In this document: positions 9,133-19,132 of the stretch, one piece after another | How positions within the stretch are numbered: position 1 is the stretch's first letter | Layout of the letters: each line of letters opens with the position of its first letter | Source: Cupriavidus pinatubonensis | GTDB taxonomy: Bacteria > Pseudomonadota > Gammaproteobacteria > Burkholderiales > Burkholderiaceae | DNA length: 64,000 nucleotides | NCBI RefSeq assembly: GCF_019602855.1 | Contig: NZ_CP080767.1 | Coordinates: forward strand, 1,488,001-1,552,000 | Direction of reading: 5' to 3' | Program-made: the position numbers and the translations under genes | The notes under the pieces: generated by a model | What the model saw: only the letters and a program-made list of their open reading frames with translations | Database searches by the model: none | Told to the model about the DNA's origin: nothing

Positions 9133-10347
9133 TCAGGCCACGCGCAGGCTGTCGACGACCTTGCGCAGGAACGCCTCGCAAGCGGCAAGCTGATCGAGCG
9201 CGACAAACTCATCCGGCTTGTGCGCCTGCTCGATATCGCCGGGGCCGCATACCACCGCGGGAATCCCCGCGCGCTGGAACAGCCCGGCCTCGGTGCCGTA
9301 GGCAACCTTGCTGGTCTCGCGGTCGCCCGTCAGCGCCCGCACCAGTTGCGTGATGGCTTCCTGCTCGGCAGCGTCTAGCGACGGTGCCGCCGCGATTTTG
9401 CTGATCACAAGGCCGGCATCGGCGTGTTCGGCGCGCATCTTCGGCAGCAGTACGTCATTGGCATACGACTGGATCCGCGCGAACAGCGCTTCGGGATCCA
9501 CGCCGGGCAGGTTGCGGAACTCGAATACGAATTCGCACAGCGCCGGAATGGTATTCAGCGCGATGCCGCCCTGGATCGTGCCGGTCTGCGCGGTGGTGTA
9601 AGGCACGTCGAAGGCCTTGTCGTACGGGCCGTTGGCCTTGAACTCGTCGGCAATGTCGCGGATGAAGCAAATCAGCCGCGCCGCGTACTCGATCGCGTTG
9701 ACACCGCGGGGCGTCAGCGACGAATGTGCGGCATGACCCTTGACGCAGCACCGGTACGCGTTGATGCCCTTGTGTGCGACGATCACGCGCATGCTGGTGG
9801 GCTCGCCCACGATGCAGCCGGCCGGGCGCACGCCGCGCTCACGGAGTTCGGCAAGCAGGTAGGGCGCGCCCATGCAGCCGATCTCCTCGTCGAACGACAG
9901 CGCATAGTGCACGGGCTCGCGCAGCTTCGCGTCGAGCAGCGTCGGCAGCAGCGCCAGGCTGGTGCCGATAAAGCCCTTCATGTCACACGTACCGCGGCCA
10001 TAGAGCTTGCCGTCGCGCACCACCGGCTTGAACGGGTCCGTGGTCCAGTTCTGGCCGTCCACGGGCACCACGTCGGTGTGGCCCGACAGCACGATGCCGC
10101 CATTGGTGTCGCCGCTGGCGGCCGGCACCGTGACGAACAGGTTGGCCTTGTCTTGCTGGGGGTTGTAGCTCAGATGGGGTCGCAAGCCCTTCGCGAGGAA
10201 GTGGTCGCGTACGGACTCGATCAGCCCCAGGTTGGAATGGCGGCTCGTGGTGTCGTACGCCACCAGGCGCTGCGTCCATTCGATCGCGCTGCCGCGCGGC
10301 GCATTGGCTTCAGTGGCTGAAGACTGGCGTTGAGTATCGGCTTGCAT
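9133..10347 (-). CDS. argE: Acetylornithine deacetylase ArgE
   Basis: Removes the acetyl group from N-acetylornithine in arginine synthesis. The 404-residue M20A protein has LSGHTDVVPVDGQNW (metal His90, catalytic Asp92), YGRGTCDMKGFIG (second metal Asp), SFDEEIGCMGAPYL (catalytic Glu pair), GEPTSMRVIVAHKG, and a C-terminal metal-binding His in DIEQAHKPDEFV. The dimerisation domain lies between about residues 190 and 300. No signal peptide, unlike its M20 neighbour. Its closest kin carry the ArgE call, but a role on other N-acyl amino acids cannot be excluded. It sits 86 bp after mfd, in the same direction. Confidence 0.9.
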   Translation of the reverse strand: MQADTQRQSSATEANAPRGSAIEWTQRLVAYDTTSRHSNLGLIESVRDHFLAKGLRPHLSYNPQQDKANLFVTVPAASGDTNGGIVLSGHTDVVPVDGQNWTTDPFKPVVRDGKLYGRGTCDMKGFIGTSLALLPTLLDAKLREPVHYALSFDEEIGCMGAPYLLAELRERGVRPAGCIVGEPTSMRVIVAHKGINAYRCCVKGHAAHSSLTPRGVNAIEYAARLICFIRDIADEFKANGPYDKAFDVPYTTAQTGTIQGGIALNTIPALCEFVFEFRNLPGVDPEALFARIQSYANDVLLPKMRAEHADAGLVISKIAAAPSLDAAEQEAITQLVRALTGDRETSKVAYGTEAGLFQRAGIPAVVCGPGDIEQAHKPDEFVALDQLAACEAFLRKVVDSLRVA

Positions 10348-10433
10348 GGGGCAGGGGGCTCTGAACGACGGGTGAAGTAGCTGATGCTACACCCGTCCCG
10401 GCCCCTCGGGTAAGACGCCCTGCAGCAAATTCC

Positions 10434-13400
10434 CTATGCCAGCTGGCGCAGCGTCTGCTTGATGGTCTGCGCACGCACGGCCACGTCGGGCATCTTGGCT
10501 TCAATACGCAGCTTGTCCTGCCCCGCGAGCTTGATATGCCGGTTCTTCTGCACGAGCTCGATGATCCGCAGCGCATCGATCGGCGGATTCGGCACGAACT
10601 GCACGCTGATCGACGCCTCGCCCGCATCGATCTTGCGCACGCCGAGCGGTGCCGCGGCGATGCGCAGCCGATGGGTTTCCACCAGCGCCTGCGCCTGGTC
10701 CGGCATGCGGCCGAAGCGGTCGATCAGCTCTTCCTGGATGTCGTCGACGCGCTCCGGGGTTTCACAGTTCGCGAGCCGCTTGTACAGCGACAGGCGTTCG
10801 TGCACGTCGGCGCAATAGTCGTTGGGCAGCAGCGCGGGCGTGCCGAGATTGATCTCGGTGGTCGCCGCGAGCGGCGCCATCAGGTCCGGCTCCTTGCCGG
10901 CCTTGAGCGCCTTGACCGCTGCGTTCAGCATGTCGGTGTAGAGCTGGAAGCCGATCTCGTGGATTTCGCCGGACTGCTTGTCGCCAAGCACCTCGCCGGC
11001 GCCGCGGATTTCCAGGTCGTGCATCGCCAGGTAGAAGCCCGAACCCAGTTCTTCCATCTGCTGGATGGCCTCGAGCCGGCGCCCCGCCTGCTTGGTAAGG
11101 CCATCCACATCATGCACGAGCAAGTACGCATAGGCCTGATGGTGCGAGCGGCCGACGCGGCCACGCAACTGGTGAAGCTGCGCGAGACCGAATTTGTCGG
11201 CGCGATGGATCAGGATGGTGTTGGCGGTTGGCACGTCGATGCCGGTCTCGATGATCGTCGTGCACAGCAGGATGTTGTCGCGCCGCGAGACGAAGTCGCG
11301 CATCACGCGTTCCAGCTCGCGTTCGTGCATCTGGCCGTGGGCCACGGCAATGCGCGCTTCAGGCACCAGTTCGGCCAGCTTCGCGCGCTTGTTCTCGATG
11401 GTCTCGACTTCGTTGTGCAGGAAATACACCTGTCCGCCGCGCTTGAGCTCGCGCAGGATGGCTTCGCGGATCACGCCGTCTTCCTCGCGCCGCACGAAGG
11501 TCTTGATGGCCAGGCGTTTTTGCGGCGCTGTGGCAATCACGGAAAAATCGCGCAGGCCTTCGAGCGCCATGCCAAGTGTTCGCGGAATCGGCGTGGCCGT
11601 GAGCGTCAGCATGTCGACCTCGGCGCGCAGCGTTTTCAGCGCTTCCTTCTGGCGTACGCCAAAGCGGTGCTCCTCGTCGATGATGACGAGGCCGAGGCGC
11701 TGGAACTTCACTTCATCCGAGAGCAGCTTGTGCGTGCCGATCACGATATCGACCGTGCCCTCGTTGATCTGCTTCACCGCCGCGTCGATTTCCTTCTTCG
11801 TCTTGAAGCGCGACAGCTCGACGATGCGCACCGGCCATTCGGCGAAGCGGTCCGACAGCGTCTGGAAATGCTGCTCGGCGAGTAGCGTGGTCGGCGCCAG
11901 CATGGCAACCTGCTTGCCGCCGAGCACGGCGACGAACGCCGCGCGCAAGGCGACTTCGGTCTTGCCGAAGCCGACGTCGCCGCACACCAGCCGGTCCATG
12001 GGCTTGCCCGAGGTCATGTCGGCGATGACGGCAGCGATCGCCGCGGCCTGATCGGGCGTTTCCTCGAAGCCGAAGCTTTCGGCGAAGGTCTCGTAGTCCT
12101 TGGGGGAGAGTGGGAACGCAAAGCCTTCGCGCGCGGCGCGCCGTGCGTACAGGTTCAGCAGTTCGGCCGCCGTATCGCGGATCTGCTGCGCAGCCCTGCG
12201 CTTGGCTTTGTCCCACTGGCCCGAGCCGAGGTGATGCAGCGGTGCGGTGTCCGGATCAGCGCCCGAATAGCGCGAGATCACGTGGAGCTGATGCACCGGC
12301 ACGTACAGCTTGCTGCCCTTGTCGTATTCGAGATGCAGGAATTCCTCGTCCCCCTGGCCCATGTCGAGCGACACCAGGCCGTGGTAGCGGCCAATGCCGT
12401 GGTCGCTGTGCACGACCGGGTCGCCGATCTTCAGCTCGGCCAGGTCGCGCACCATCGAATCGACGGCGGTGGCCTGTTCCTGTTTGCGGCGGCCCGCGCG
12501 GCGCGCGGTGCCGGCGTAGAGTTCGGCTTCCGTGACGAAGGCGAATTTCGCGGACGGCAGCATGAAGCCGCTGTGCAGGGGCGCCACGGCGATGCTGAAG
12601 TGCGACTCGCCAGCCAGGAACGCGGCAAAGTCGTCCACGGGTTGCGGGCGCAGGCCGCTTTCGGCGAACAGCTGCAGCAGGGTCTCGCGGCGGCCGGCGG
12701 TATCGGCGCACATCAGTACGCGCGTGGCCTTGTCCAGCAGCAGGGATTCCAGGTTCACGAGCGGATCTTCGGCGCGACGGTTCACCGAGACATCGGGAAC
12801 GCTCGCCGCAAACGCGGGTTGGCCGTCCGCCGCCGGTTCGCTTTGCAGTACCAGCCGCGCGAGCGGCTTGGCCGCAATGAAGAACTGCTCCTCGGACAGG
12901 AACAGTTGCGGCGGCGGCAGCAGCGGGCGCTCGCGGTCATGCCGCATGAAGTCGTAGCGCTGCGTGGTATCCGTCCAGAAGCGGCGGATGGCTTCGTCCA
13001 CCTTGCCGACGAAGGCAAGCTGGGTATCGGCCGGCAGAAAGTCGAACAGCGTCGCGCTGGACTCGAAGAACAACGGCAGGTAGTACTCGATCCCGGCCGA
13101 AGGAACACCGTTGCCGATGTCCTTGTAGATGGGCGACTTGCTAGGGTCGCCTTCGAAGACTTCGCGCCAGCGGCCGCGGAATGCCGTGCGGGCGGCTTCA
13201 TCAAGCGGAAACTCGCGGCCCGGCAGCAGCCGGACTTCCTTGACCGGGTACAGGCTGCGTTGCGTGTCGGGATCAAAGGCGCGGATGGTTTCGATCTCGT
13301 CGCCGAAGAGATCGATGCGGTACGGCAGCGCCGAACCCATTGGGTACAGGTCGATCAGGCCGCCGCGCACGCTGTATTCGCCCGGACGCATCACGGCGCT

Positions 13401-13886
13401 GACGTGCTCGTAGCCTGCCAGCGTGAACTGCGCCTTGAGCGCGGCTTCGTCCAGCCGTTCCCCCTGCTTGAAGAAGAACGTATAGGCGGCCAGGAATGAC
13501 GGCGGCGCTAGCCGGTAGAGCGCTGTAGAGGCCGGCACGAGCATCACGTCGCACTGGCCGGTCTGGATGTCGTGCAGCGTCGCGAGACGTTCCGACACCA
13601 GGTCCTGGTGGGGAGAAAAGCTATCGTAGGGCAGCGTTTCCCAGTCCGGCAGCAGGCGCACGCGCGTTTCGGGCGCGAACCACGGGATTTCATCGGCGAG
13701 CCGCTGGGCGTCGACGGCGTTGGCGCAGACCACGGCCAGCATCGGCACGCGCTCCCTGTGCTGGCGCGCGTAGGCGGCAATGGCGAGTGCGTCGGCGGAG
13801 CCGGGTAGGCCCGCCATGCTATGGCGCAGCCCGGGCTTGACCAGGGGCAGGTTGGCGAACGGGAAGGCGGGTGCGGCGTCAGGCAT
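10434..13886 (-). CDS. mfd: Transcription-repair coupling factor Mfd
   Basis: Removes RNA polymerase stalled at DNA lesions and recruits UvrA. At 1150 residues it has the family's normal length and domain order. There is a UvrB-homology region at the N-terminus ([20 protein letters not shown]), and an RNA-polymerase-interaction domain near 480-550 ([17 protein letters not shown]). The RecG-like translocase has Walker [18 protein letters not shown] near 633, [12 protein letters not shown] near 735, and [13 protein letters not shown]. The TRG motif region and C-terminal UvrA-inhibitory domain follow. The start ATG at 13886 gives [19 protein letters not shown]. It is divergent from ispD across about 195 bp. 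Confidence 0.97.
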   Translation of the reverse strand: MPDAAPAFPFANLPLVKPGLRHSMAGLPGSADALAIAAYARQHRERVPMLAVVCANAVDAQRLADEIPWFAPETRVRLLPDWETLPYDSFSPHQDLVSERLATLHDIQTGQCDVMLVPASTALYRLAPPSFLAAYTFFFKQGERLDEAALKAQFTLAGYEHVSAVMRPGEYSVRGGLIDLYPMGSALPYRIDLFGDEIETIRAFDPDTQRSLYPVKEVRLLPGREFPLDEAARTAFRGRWREVFEGDPSKSPIYKDIGNGVPSAGIEYYLPLFFESSATLFDFLPADTQLAFVGKVDEAIRRFWTDTTQRYDFMRHDRERPLLPPPQLFLSEEQFFIAAKPLARLVLQSEPAADGQPAFAASVPDVSVNRRAEDPLVNLESLLLDKATRVLMCADTAGRRETLLQLFAESGLRPQPVDDFAAFLAGESHFSIAVAPLHSGFMLPSAKFAFVTEAELYAGTARRAGRRKQEQATAVDSMVRDLAELKIGDPVVHSDHGIGRYHGLVSLDMGQGDEEFLHLEYDKGSKLYVPVHQLHVISRYSGADPDTAPLHHLGSGQWDKAKRRAAQQIRDTAAELLNLYARRAAREGFAFPLSPKDYETFAESFGFEETPDQAAAIAAVIADMTSGKPMDRLVCGDVGFGKTEVALRAAFVAVLGGKQVAMLAPTTLLAEQHFQTLSDRFAEWPVRIVELSRFKTKKEIDAAVKQINEGTVDIVIGTHKLLSDEVKFQRLGLVIIDEEHRFGVRQKEALKTLRAEVDMLTLTATPIPRTLGMALEGLRDFSVIATAPQKRLAIKTFVRREEDGVIREAILRELKRGGQVYFLHNEVETIENKRAKLAELVPEARIAVAHGQMHERELERVMRDFVSRRDNILLCTTIIETGIDVPTANTILIHRADKFGLAQLHQLRGRVGRSHHQAYAYLLVHDVDGLTKQAGRRLEAIQQMEELGSGFYLAMHDLEIRGAGEVLGDKQSGEIHEIGFQLYTDMLNAAVKALKAGKEPDLMAPLAATTEINLGTPALLPNDYCADVHERLSLYKRLANCETPERVDDIQEELIDRFGRMPDQAQALVETHRLRIAAAPLGVRKIDAGEASISVQFVPNPPIDALRIIELVQKNRHIKLAGQDKLRIEAKMPDVAVRAQTIKQTLRQLA

Positions 13887-14080
13887 CGGGCAGCGGTCGG
13901 AATCAACGACAACGAACGACAACGCCCCGCCGGCAGCGCGGGCGGGGGTGCGTGCGCCGCTTGCCGGATTGGCAAGGCGGCATGGCGGCAAACAAGGGCC
14001 GTATTATAGAATGCGCTCCGGCCACGGCGCAGGCCATCGCCGTGACGTTTTCAACGCATTTTCCATTTCATCCCGACCCT

Positions 14081-14836
14081 GTGTCCGACCGCCGCTTCGC
14101 CTTGATTCCCTGTGCCGGTACCGGCAGCCGCGCGGGTGGCTCCGTGCCCAAGCAATACCAGCCCGTCGCGGGCCGGCCCATGATCTGGTACGCGCTGGCA
14201 GCATTTTCGGCCTGTGACGCGATCAGTGCCACCGCGCTGGTGCTGGCGCCCGACGACATGCCGCTGGAGTCGCGCTTCGGCGCCGATATCTTTGCCGGCT
14301 TGCGCTTCGATACCGCTTTTGTCGGCGGCGACACGCGCCACGCGTCGGTGCTCGCCGGCCTACATCACCTGGCGCAGCTCGGCGCTATCGACACTGACTG
14401 GGTGCTGGTGCACGATGCGGCACGACCGGGCCTGACGCCCGCGATGATCCATAACCTGGTGCGCGCCGTCGAAAGCGATAACGACGATGATCCCGATGCG
14501 GCAATCGGCGGCATCCTGGCCGTGCCCGTCCCCGATACGCTGAAGCGTGCCGATGCCGGCGAGCGCATCGGCACCACAGTGCCGCGCGACGGACTGTGGC
14601 AGGCCCAGACCCCGCAGATGTTTCGCGTCGGCGTATTGCGCCAGGCCTTGCAGGACGCCCTGGCCGCGGGCGCGGTGGTGACCGACGAAGCCAGCGCGAT
14701 CGAACGGCTGGGCCTGCATCCGCGGCTCGTCAACGGTTCGCTGCGCAATTTCAAAGTGACATATCCGGAAGACTTCGCGCTGGCCGAAGTGCTGCTCGGC
14801 ACCGGGCCGGCCAGGTCTGCCGATTCAGGAGCCTGA
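14081..14836 (+). CDS. ispD: 2-C-methyl-D-erythritol 4-phosphate cytidylyltransferase IspD
   Basis: Third step of the MEP isoprenoid pathway: CTP plus methylerythritol phosphate to CDP-ME. The 251-residue product from the GTG at 14081 starts [20 protein letters not shown], the nucleotide-binding loop, followed by [28 protein letters not shown] carries the signature V-H-D-A-A-R-P and [14 protein letters not shown] the second signature. Earlier in-frame starts would add unrelated Arg-rich sequence. ispF begins 3 bp after its stop, so the two are translationally coupled, as is common in this pathway. Confidence 0.95.
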   Translation: MSDRRFALIPCAGTGSRAGGSVPKQYQPVAGRPMIWYALAAFSACDAISATALVLAPDDMPLESRFGADIFAGLRFDTAFVGGDTRHASVLAGLHHLAQLGAIDTDWVLVHDAARPGLTPAMIHNLVRAVESDNDDDPDAAIGGILAVPVPDTLKRADAGERIGTTVPRDGLWQAQTPQMFRVGVLRQALQDALAAGAVVTDEASAIERLGLHPRLVNGSLRNFKVTYPEDFALAEVLLGTGPARSADSGA

Positions 14837-14839
14837 TCA

Positions 14840-15349
14840 ATGATGCCTTTTGATATCCGCGTGGGGCAGGGCTATGACGTCCACGCACTTGTGCCCGGCC
14901 GCAAGCTGATCCTCGGCGGCGTGCATATTCCACACGACCGCGGCCTGCTCGGGCATTCCGATGCCGATGCGCTGCTCCATGCCATTACGGACGCGCTGTT
15001 CGGCGCGGCAGGGCTTGGCGACATCGGGCGCCATTTCCCGGACACGGATGCACAGTTTGCCGGTGCCGACAGCCGCGTGCTGCTGCGTGAGGCCGCGCGC
15101 CGCGTGCGCGAGGCCGGCTACGAAATCGGCAATGTCGATGCGTCGGTGATCGCGCAGCAGCCCAAGCTGGCACCGCATATTCCGGGCATGGTTGCGAATA
15201 TTGCCGATGACCTGGGCCTGCCCGCCACGCGTTGCAACGTCAAGGCCAAGACCAACGAAAAGCTTGGCTTCGAAGGACGGCAGGAAGGTATCGTGGCGCA
15301 GGCCGCGGTCCTGATCTGGCGCGGCGCAATCGCGGACGCGCAGGACTGA
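14840..15349 (+). CDS. ispF: 2-C-methyl-D-erythritol 2,4-cyclodiphosphate synthase IspF
   Basis: Cyclises CDP-ME 2-phosphate to MEcPP, the fifth MEP-pathway step, and works as a zinc-dependent trimer. The 169-residue length is typical. The signature GQGYDVHAL supplies zinc ligands Asp13 and His15; [22 protein letters not shown] and [11 protein letters not shown] are the substrate and third-ligand regions, and [21 protein letters not shown] is the cytidine-binding end. The coupling to ispD and the absence of a promoter between them indicate one operon. Confidence 0.97.
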   Translation: MMPFDIRVGQGYDVHALVPGRKLILGGVHIPHDRGLLGHSDADALLHAITDALFGAAGLGDIGRHFPDTDAQFAGADSRVLLREAARRVREAGYEIGNVDASVIAQQPKLAPHIPGMVANIADDLGLPATRCNVKAKTNEKLGFEGRQEGIVAQAAVLIWRGAIADAQD

Positions 15350-15389
15350 GCGCGGCCCGGATCCCTGGCCGAAGCGGAAGCGAAAGCGC

Positions 15390-15962
15390 TTACGCCTTGG
15401 CCGGTGCAGGCGCGCTCTCTGGCGTGATGGCGTAGCTGTAGTCGATCAGCCTTGCCATGGCGCCCGTTCGGGCGCCAGCCTCCGTGCGCTTGGCAAAGCC
15501 CATCTGCTGGCACAGGCGATTGGCGGACGCCATTTCAGGCATGGTCCGCACCAGCAGCGTCGGCGAGCCGATATCGCGCGCACGCTGGATGCAGATCTGC
15601 ATCAGCGTATGGCCAAGCCCCAGGCCGCGTGCTTGCGGGCTGACGGAAAGCAGCCGGGCTTCCGGCTGGGTCAGCGTAATCGTGCTGCCATCCAGCGCCG
15701 GCAGTGTCGCGCCGGGGTGGCAGAACAGAACGGCGCCGGCAATGCCATGTTCGGTCTCGGCCACCCACCATTCCATATCAGGATGGCTGGTAGCCAGCAC
15801 CGCCTGCATGCCGCGCTGGAAGGACGCCCGGCAATCCTCCATGATTTCCAGTTCGTACTGCGAATACGCCTGCTGTGTGACAGCGGCGATGTCGCCCCAA
15901 TCCTGGACAGTGGCGAGGCGGTAGTGGAAGCGCGGCGACGTTGGCGAAGGCAGGATGCTCAT
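15390..15962 (-). CDS. GNAT-family N-acetyltransferase
   Basis: A 190-residue GNAT protein. The start ATG at 15962 gives MSILPSPTSPRFHYRLATVQ; the N-terminal strand-helix (DWGDIAAVTQQAY) is followed by WWVAETEHGIAGAVLF. The acetyl-CoA pyrophosphate loop is SPQARGLGLGHTLMQICI near 110-127, and the end NRLCQQMGFAKR is the usual C-terminal strand. The substrate is not evident. It is convergent with ispF (40 bp between stops) and stands alone. Similar single genes occur beside ispF or ahpD in Burkholderiales, without a known link. Confidence 0.8.
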   Translation of the reverse strand: MSILPSPTSPRFHYRLATVQDWGDIAAVTQQAYSQYELEIMEDCRASFQRGMQAVLATSHPDMEWWVAETEHGIAGAVLFCHPGATLPALDGSTITLTQPEARLLSVSPQARGLGLGHTLMQICIQRARDIGSPTLLVRTMPEMASANRLCQQMGFAKRTEAGARTGAMARLIDYSYAITPESAPAPAKA

Positions 15963-16061
15963 GGTGCAGGGGACGGGTAACTGAAGTGCGTGTCTTGTCT
16001 GGATTGTAGGCCGTTCACTGCACGAGTGGTGCCTTCGGCCGTTGTCGGGGCCGCACATGCA

Positions 16062-16099
16062 AACAGCCGGCACTTCCCGCTGGGAAGCTGCCGGCTGTT
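16062..16099 (-). terminator. Strong hairpin after ahpD
   Basis: A near-perfect stem (AACAGCCGGC pairing with GCCGGCTGTT, plus CTTCCC/GGGAAG inside) lies 31 bp past the ahpD stop. On the minus strand it is followed by a short TTTGC only, so termination is likely but not textbook. Confidence 0.6.
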
Positions 16100-16129
16100 G
16101 TTGAGCCGCGCTGGCACCGAAAGAGCGCT

Positions 16130-16651
16130 TTACTGGGCGGCAATCACGTTGGCGGCCGCGGCGATGACGGCGGCAATGCGGCCGACGTCACGCAGTTGCT
16201 GCGACGTCATGCCCTGCTCGTTCTTGAGCAGCTGGTAGTGCGATTTCACGCAGAAATGGCACTTGCCGACAATGGAAGCGGCCAGCGCGTACATTTCGAA
16301 GCGGCGCTTGTCCACGCCGCCATGGGTGGCGTAGGCGTTCATGCGCAGGCCGGCTGGCTGGTTGGCCAGGTCCGGATCGTCCGCCATCTCGATATACGGA
16401 TACCACACATTGTTCATGCCCATCAGCGCGGCGGCGGTCAGCGCGCCATTGACTTCCTCGGCCGACAGCACATTGGCGTTGCGGATCGCATCCACGAGCA
16501 CCTTGGACTGCGCTGCGAAGGCGGCCGCCAGGGCCACGCCGACGGCGTCATTGCCTTCCAGCGAGGAGCGCGCAATGGTGCCGTCTACGTTCAGGCGGAT
16601 GTCCTTGGCGTAGTCCGGGATGAGATTCTTAATCGTGCTGAGGAATTCCAT
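16130..16651 (-). CDS. ahpD: Alkyl hydroperoxide reductase AhpD
   Basis: A thiol-disulfide protein of the AhpD/carboxymuconolactone-decarboxylase fold that recycles AhpC, coupled in mycobacteria to dihydrolipoamide-based electron supply. It has 173 residues. The active site CxxCxxxH is seen in GKCHFCVKSHYQ, preceded by the relay Glu in RRFEMYALAASIVG. The start at 16651 has AGGAGA upstream. It lies directly downstream of ahpC on the same strand with a terminator hairpin in between, so it is probably partly co-expressed with it. The pair forms a peroxide and peroxynitrite defence unit without an AhpF flavoprotein nearby. Confidence 0.93.
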   Translation of the reverse strand: MEFLSTIKNLIPDYAKDIRLNVDGTIARSSLEGNDAVGVALAAAFAAQSKVLVDAIRNANVLSAEEVNGALTAAALMGMNNVWYPYIEMADDPDLANQPAGLRMNAYATHGGVDKRRFEMYALAASIVGKCHFCVKSHYQLLKNEQGMTSQQLRDVGRIAAVIAAAANVIAAQ

Positions 16652-16679
16652 TTAATTCTCCTATCGATCAGGGCTCAAA

Positions 16680-16699
16680 AAACCCGCTTCTGCGGGTTT
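16680..16699 (-). terminator. Rho-independent terminator between ahpC and ahpD
   Basis: The stem AAACCCGC / GCGGGTTT with a four-base loop, followed on the minus strand by a run of T. It probably lets only part of ahpC transcription reach ahpD, giving more AhpC than AhpD. Confidence 0.8.
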
Positions 16700-16757
16700 G
16701 GGGCGGAGGGGCAGGGCCCTCCGCGAGTCGCCGTAGTTACCGGCAACCTTGCAGCAA

Positions 16758-17306
16758 TTACAGCGTTGCGCCGCCAACGGCACGGTTGCACGGGCACAGT
16801 TCGTCCGTTTGCAGACCGTCCAGAATACGCAGCACTTCGTCCGGGTTGCGGCCGACGTTCAGGTTGTTCACCGAAACGTGCTGGATCACATTGTGCGGGT
16901 CGACGACGAAGGTCGCGCGCAGAGCCACGCCAGCGGCCTGGTCACGCACGCCCAACTGGTCGATCAGCGAACCGGTCACGTCGGCAAATTGCCACTGGTT
17001 CAGCTTGTTCAGATCCTTGTGCTCGCGGCGCCATGCCAGCTTCACGAATTCGTTGTCGGTCGAGCCGCCCAGAACGATGGCGTCACGGTCAGCGAAATCG
17101 CCGTTCAGCTTGGCGAATGCCACGATTTCGGTCGGGCATACGAACGTGAAGTCCTTCGGGTAGAAGTAGATGATCTTCCACTTGCCTTCGAACGACTTTT
17201 CGGTGATGTCTTCGAAAGCCGACTGGCCGTTTTCCTCATGGTTGTTGAAACCCGGCTTGACACCAACGACGTGGAAGGCTTCGAGCTTGTCACCAACGGT
17301 CTTCAT
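16758..17306 (-). CDS. ahpC: Peroxiredoxin AhpC
   Basis: A 182-residue 2-Cys peroxiredoxin that reduces peroxides and peroxynitrite. The peroxidatic Cys57 is in FTFVCPTEIVAF. The resolving region DELCPCNRAVGG has two cysteines, Cys171 and Cys173, the three-cysteine arrangement known for the mycobacterial type of AhpC that partners AhpD rather than AhpF. The start ATG at 17306 has AGGAGA upstream. A CATAAT -10-like box (17405-17410, minus strand) lies upstream without a good -35, which fits an activator-dependent promoter such as OxyR, but I cannot find a full OxyR site. Confidence 0.95.
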   Translation of the reverse strand: MKTVGDKLEAFHVVGVKPGFNNHEENGQSAFEDITEKSFEGKWKIIYFYPKDFTFVCPTEIVAFAKLNGDFADRDAIVLGGSTDNEFVKLAWRREHKDLNKLNQWQFADVTGSLIDQLGVRDQAAGVALRATFVVDPHNVIQHVSVNNLNVGRNPDEVLRILDGLQTDELCPCNRAVGGATL

Positions 17307-17518
17307 AGACTTCTCCTGATACGGTTGAAGAGAGAGTTTGTGCAAATGCGGGCAATGTCGGCACTGACTGGAGCCAGCGCTTTGGTGCGCCGCGACAAGG
17401 GGAGATTATGCGTCAGGACGCACTGCAGGGCTAATTGAAATTCTCAAACAGCCCGATAGGCGGCGCGGCATGGCGCTCTGGATCGTCGCGCATGGGAGTT
17501 TGCGCAAGCGGGAAGTAT

Positions 17519-17549
17519 GCCACGACCGGCCGCACAAGGCCGGTGTGGC
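17519..17549 (-). terminator. Hairpin after the MFS symporter gene
   Basis: A long stem (GCCAC-ACCGGCC against GGCCGGT-GTGGC, one bulged G) starts 20 bp past the symporter stop. It has no T run, so it may end transcripts weakly or protect a 3' end. Confidence 0.45.
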
Positions 17550-17568
17550 AGGGACGGCAGGTGGCCGC

Positions 17569-18876
17569 TCAGGCAGGACGCAGCGCGGGCTGGCCGCGAC
17601 GTGCGCGGAAAATGATCAGGGTGGCGATCAGGCCGCAGGCGGCGGCGAACATCAGCCACAGGCCAGGGGCCGCCTTGTTACCGGTGGTGTGGATCAGGTA
17701 GGTCGCGATTGCCGGCGTGAATCCGCCGAACAGCGCCGTAGCCAGGCTATAGGCCAGCGAGAAACCCGCGGTACGCACCGCCGGCGGCATGACTTCGGTT
17801 AGCGTGACTACCATCGCGCCGTTATAGCTGCCGTACAGGAACGACAGCCAGAGTTCGACCATCAGCAGGCGCGAGAACGACGGCTCGGCCACCAGCCACG
17901 AGACGGCGGGATAGGCGGTCAGCAGCGTGGCCAGCGTGAAGAACACCAGCAGCGGCTTGCGACCGATGCGGTCGGACACCGCGCCCATCAGCGGCAGCCA
18001 GATGAAGTTCGACAGGCCCACACACATGGTGACGATCAGGTTGTCCACGTCATCGAGCTTGAGCACCGTTTTGCCGAAGGTCGGGGTGTATGCGGTGATC
18101 ATGTAGAACGATACCGTTGTCATCACGACCATCATGCAGCCCGCAATGATGATGCGCCAGTTCTCGGCCATCGAGCGGTAGATCTCGCGCATGGTCGGGC
18201 GATGCTTGCGGGTCTTGAATTCCTCGGTTTCTTCGAGCGAGCGGCGGATCAGGAACAGGAACGGCACGATCAGGCACCCGATCAGGAACGGCACGCGCCA
18301 GCCCCAGTCATCCATTTGCTGCGGTGCAAGCGTCGCATGCAGGATCACGCCAAGCAGGCCGGCGAAGATCACCGCGACTTGCTGGCTGGCAGACTGCCAG
18401 GCTACGTAAAAGCCTTTCTTGCCAGGTTTGGCGATCTCCGACAGGTAGACCGAGACGCCGCCCAGTTCCACGCCCGCAGAGAAGCCCTGCAACAGGCGGC
18501 CGGCCAGCACGAGCAGCGGTGCCGCCACGCCGATCGAGGCATAGCCGGGCACGCATGCGATCAGCAGCGTGCCGGCGGCCATCAGCGCGAGCGTGACGAT
18601 CAGCCCCTTGCGACGGCCGTGATGGTCGATGTACGCGCCCAGCACGATGGCGCCCAGCGGACGCATCAGGAAGCCGGCGCCAAACGTCGCCAGCGACAGC
18701 ATCAGCGACGCAAATTCGTCGCCGCTCGGGAAGAAAGTCCTGGCAATGGCGGCGGCGTAGAAGCCGTACACCATGAAGTCGTACATTTCCAGGAAATTGC
18801 CACTGACGACGCGGAAGACGGTCTTGAATCCGTGCTGCGCTTGCGGTTGGCCGGCGGTTTGGGAGGTGTCTGACAT
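17569..18876 (-). CDS. MFS metabolite:H+ symporter (citrate/dicarboxylate type)
   Basis: A 435-residue inner-membrane protein with 12 predicted helices. The MHS family marks are visible: [21 protein letters not shown] at the first helix, [13 protein letters not shown] as the cytoplasmic loop 2-3 signature, [22 protein letters not shown] in helix 4-5, and [11 protein letters not shown] in the second half. It resembles citrate/tricarballylate and related organic-acid symporters; the exact substrate is unknown. The ATG at 18876 is preceded by GAGAGAG. It stands alone between ahpC and the two-component genes. Confidence 0.85.
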   Translation of the reverse strand: MSDTSQTAGQPQAQHGFKTVFRVVSGNFLEMYDFMVYGFYAAAIARTFFPSGDEFASLMLSLATFGAGFLMRPLGAIVLGAYIDHHGRRKGLIVTLALMAAGTLLIACVPGYASIGVAAPLLVLAGRLLQGFSAGVELGGVSVYLSEIAKPGKKGFYVAWQSASQQVAVIFAGLLGVILHATLAPQQMDDWGWRVPFLIGCLIVPFLFLIRRSLEETEEFKTRKHRPTMREIYRSMAENWRIIIAGCMMVVMTTVSFYMITAYTPTFGKTVLKLDDVDNLIVTMCVGLSNFIWLPLMGAVSDRIGRKPLLVFFTLATLLTAYPAVSWLVAEPSFSRLLMVELWLSFLYGSYNGAMVVTLTEVMPPAVRTAGFSLAYSLATALFGGFTPAIATYLIHTTGNKAAPGLWLMFAAACGLIATLIIFRARRGQPALRPA

Positions 18877-19132
18877 GGCTGTCTCTCTCGGACGTCGCCG
18901 GTGGGTCCCGGCGAATGATTGTTCGGTGAGCCAGCCAGGCGTTGGGGAGGAGACAGCAGGCGTCGCCGTGGCTGGGAGGATGCATATGCATCGGCCCTGC
19001 TGACCGGCGCCAGTGTGCGCCGCGACGCTGTCATTGCCCTGTCAAAGACCTTACAGATCCCTATCAGTAGCTGTCGAAAACCTGTCAGTCGCCGGGATGT
19101 GCGCCGGCAATGTGCGGCGGGCGCCGTTTTCG

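Noticed and set aside
17405..17460. OxyR site upstream of ahpC
   Set aside because: Only isolated ATAG/CTAT-like pieces are present; spacing does not fit the four-part OxyR motif.
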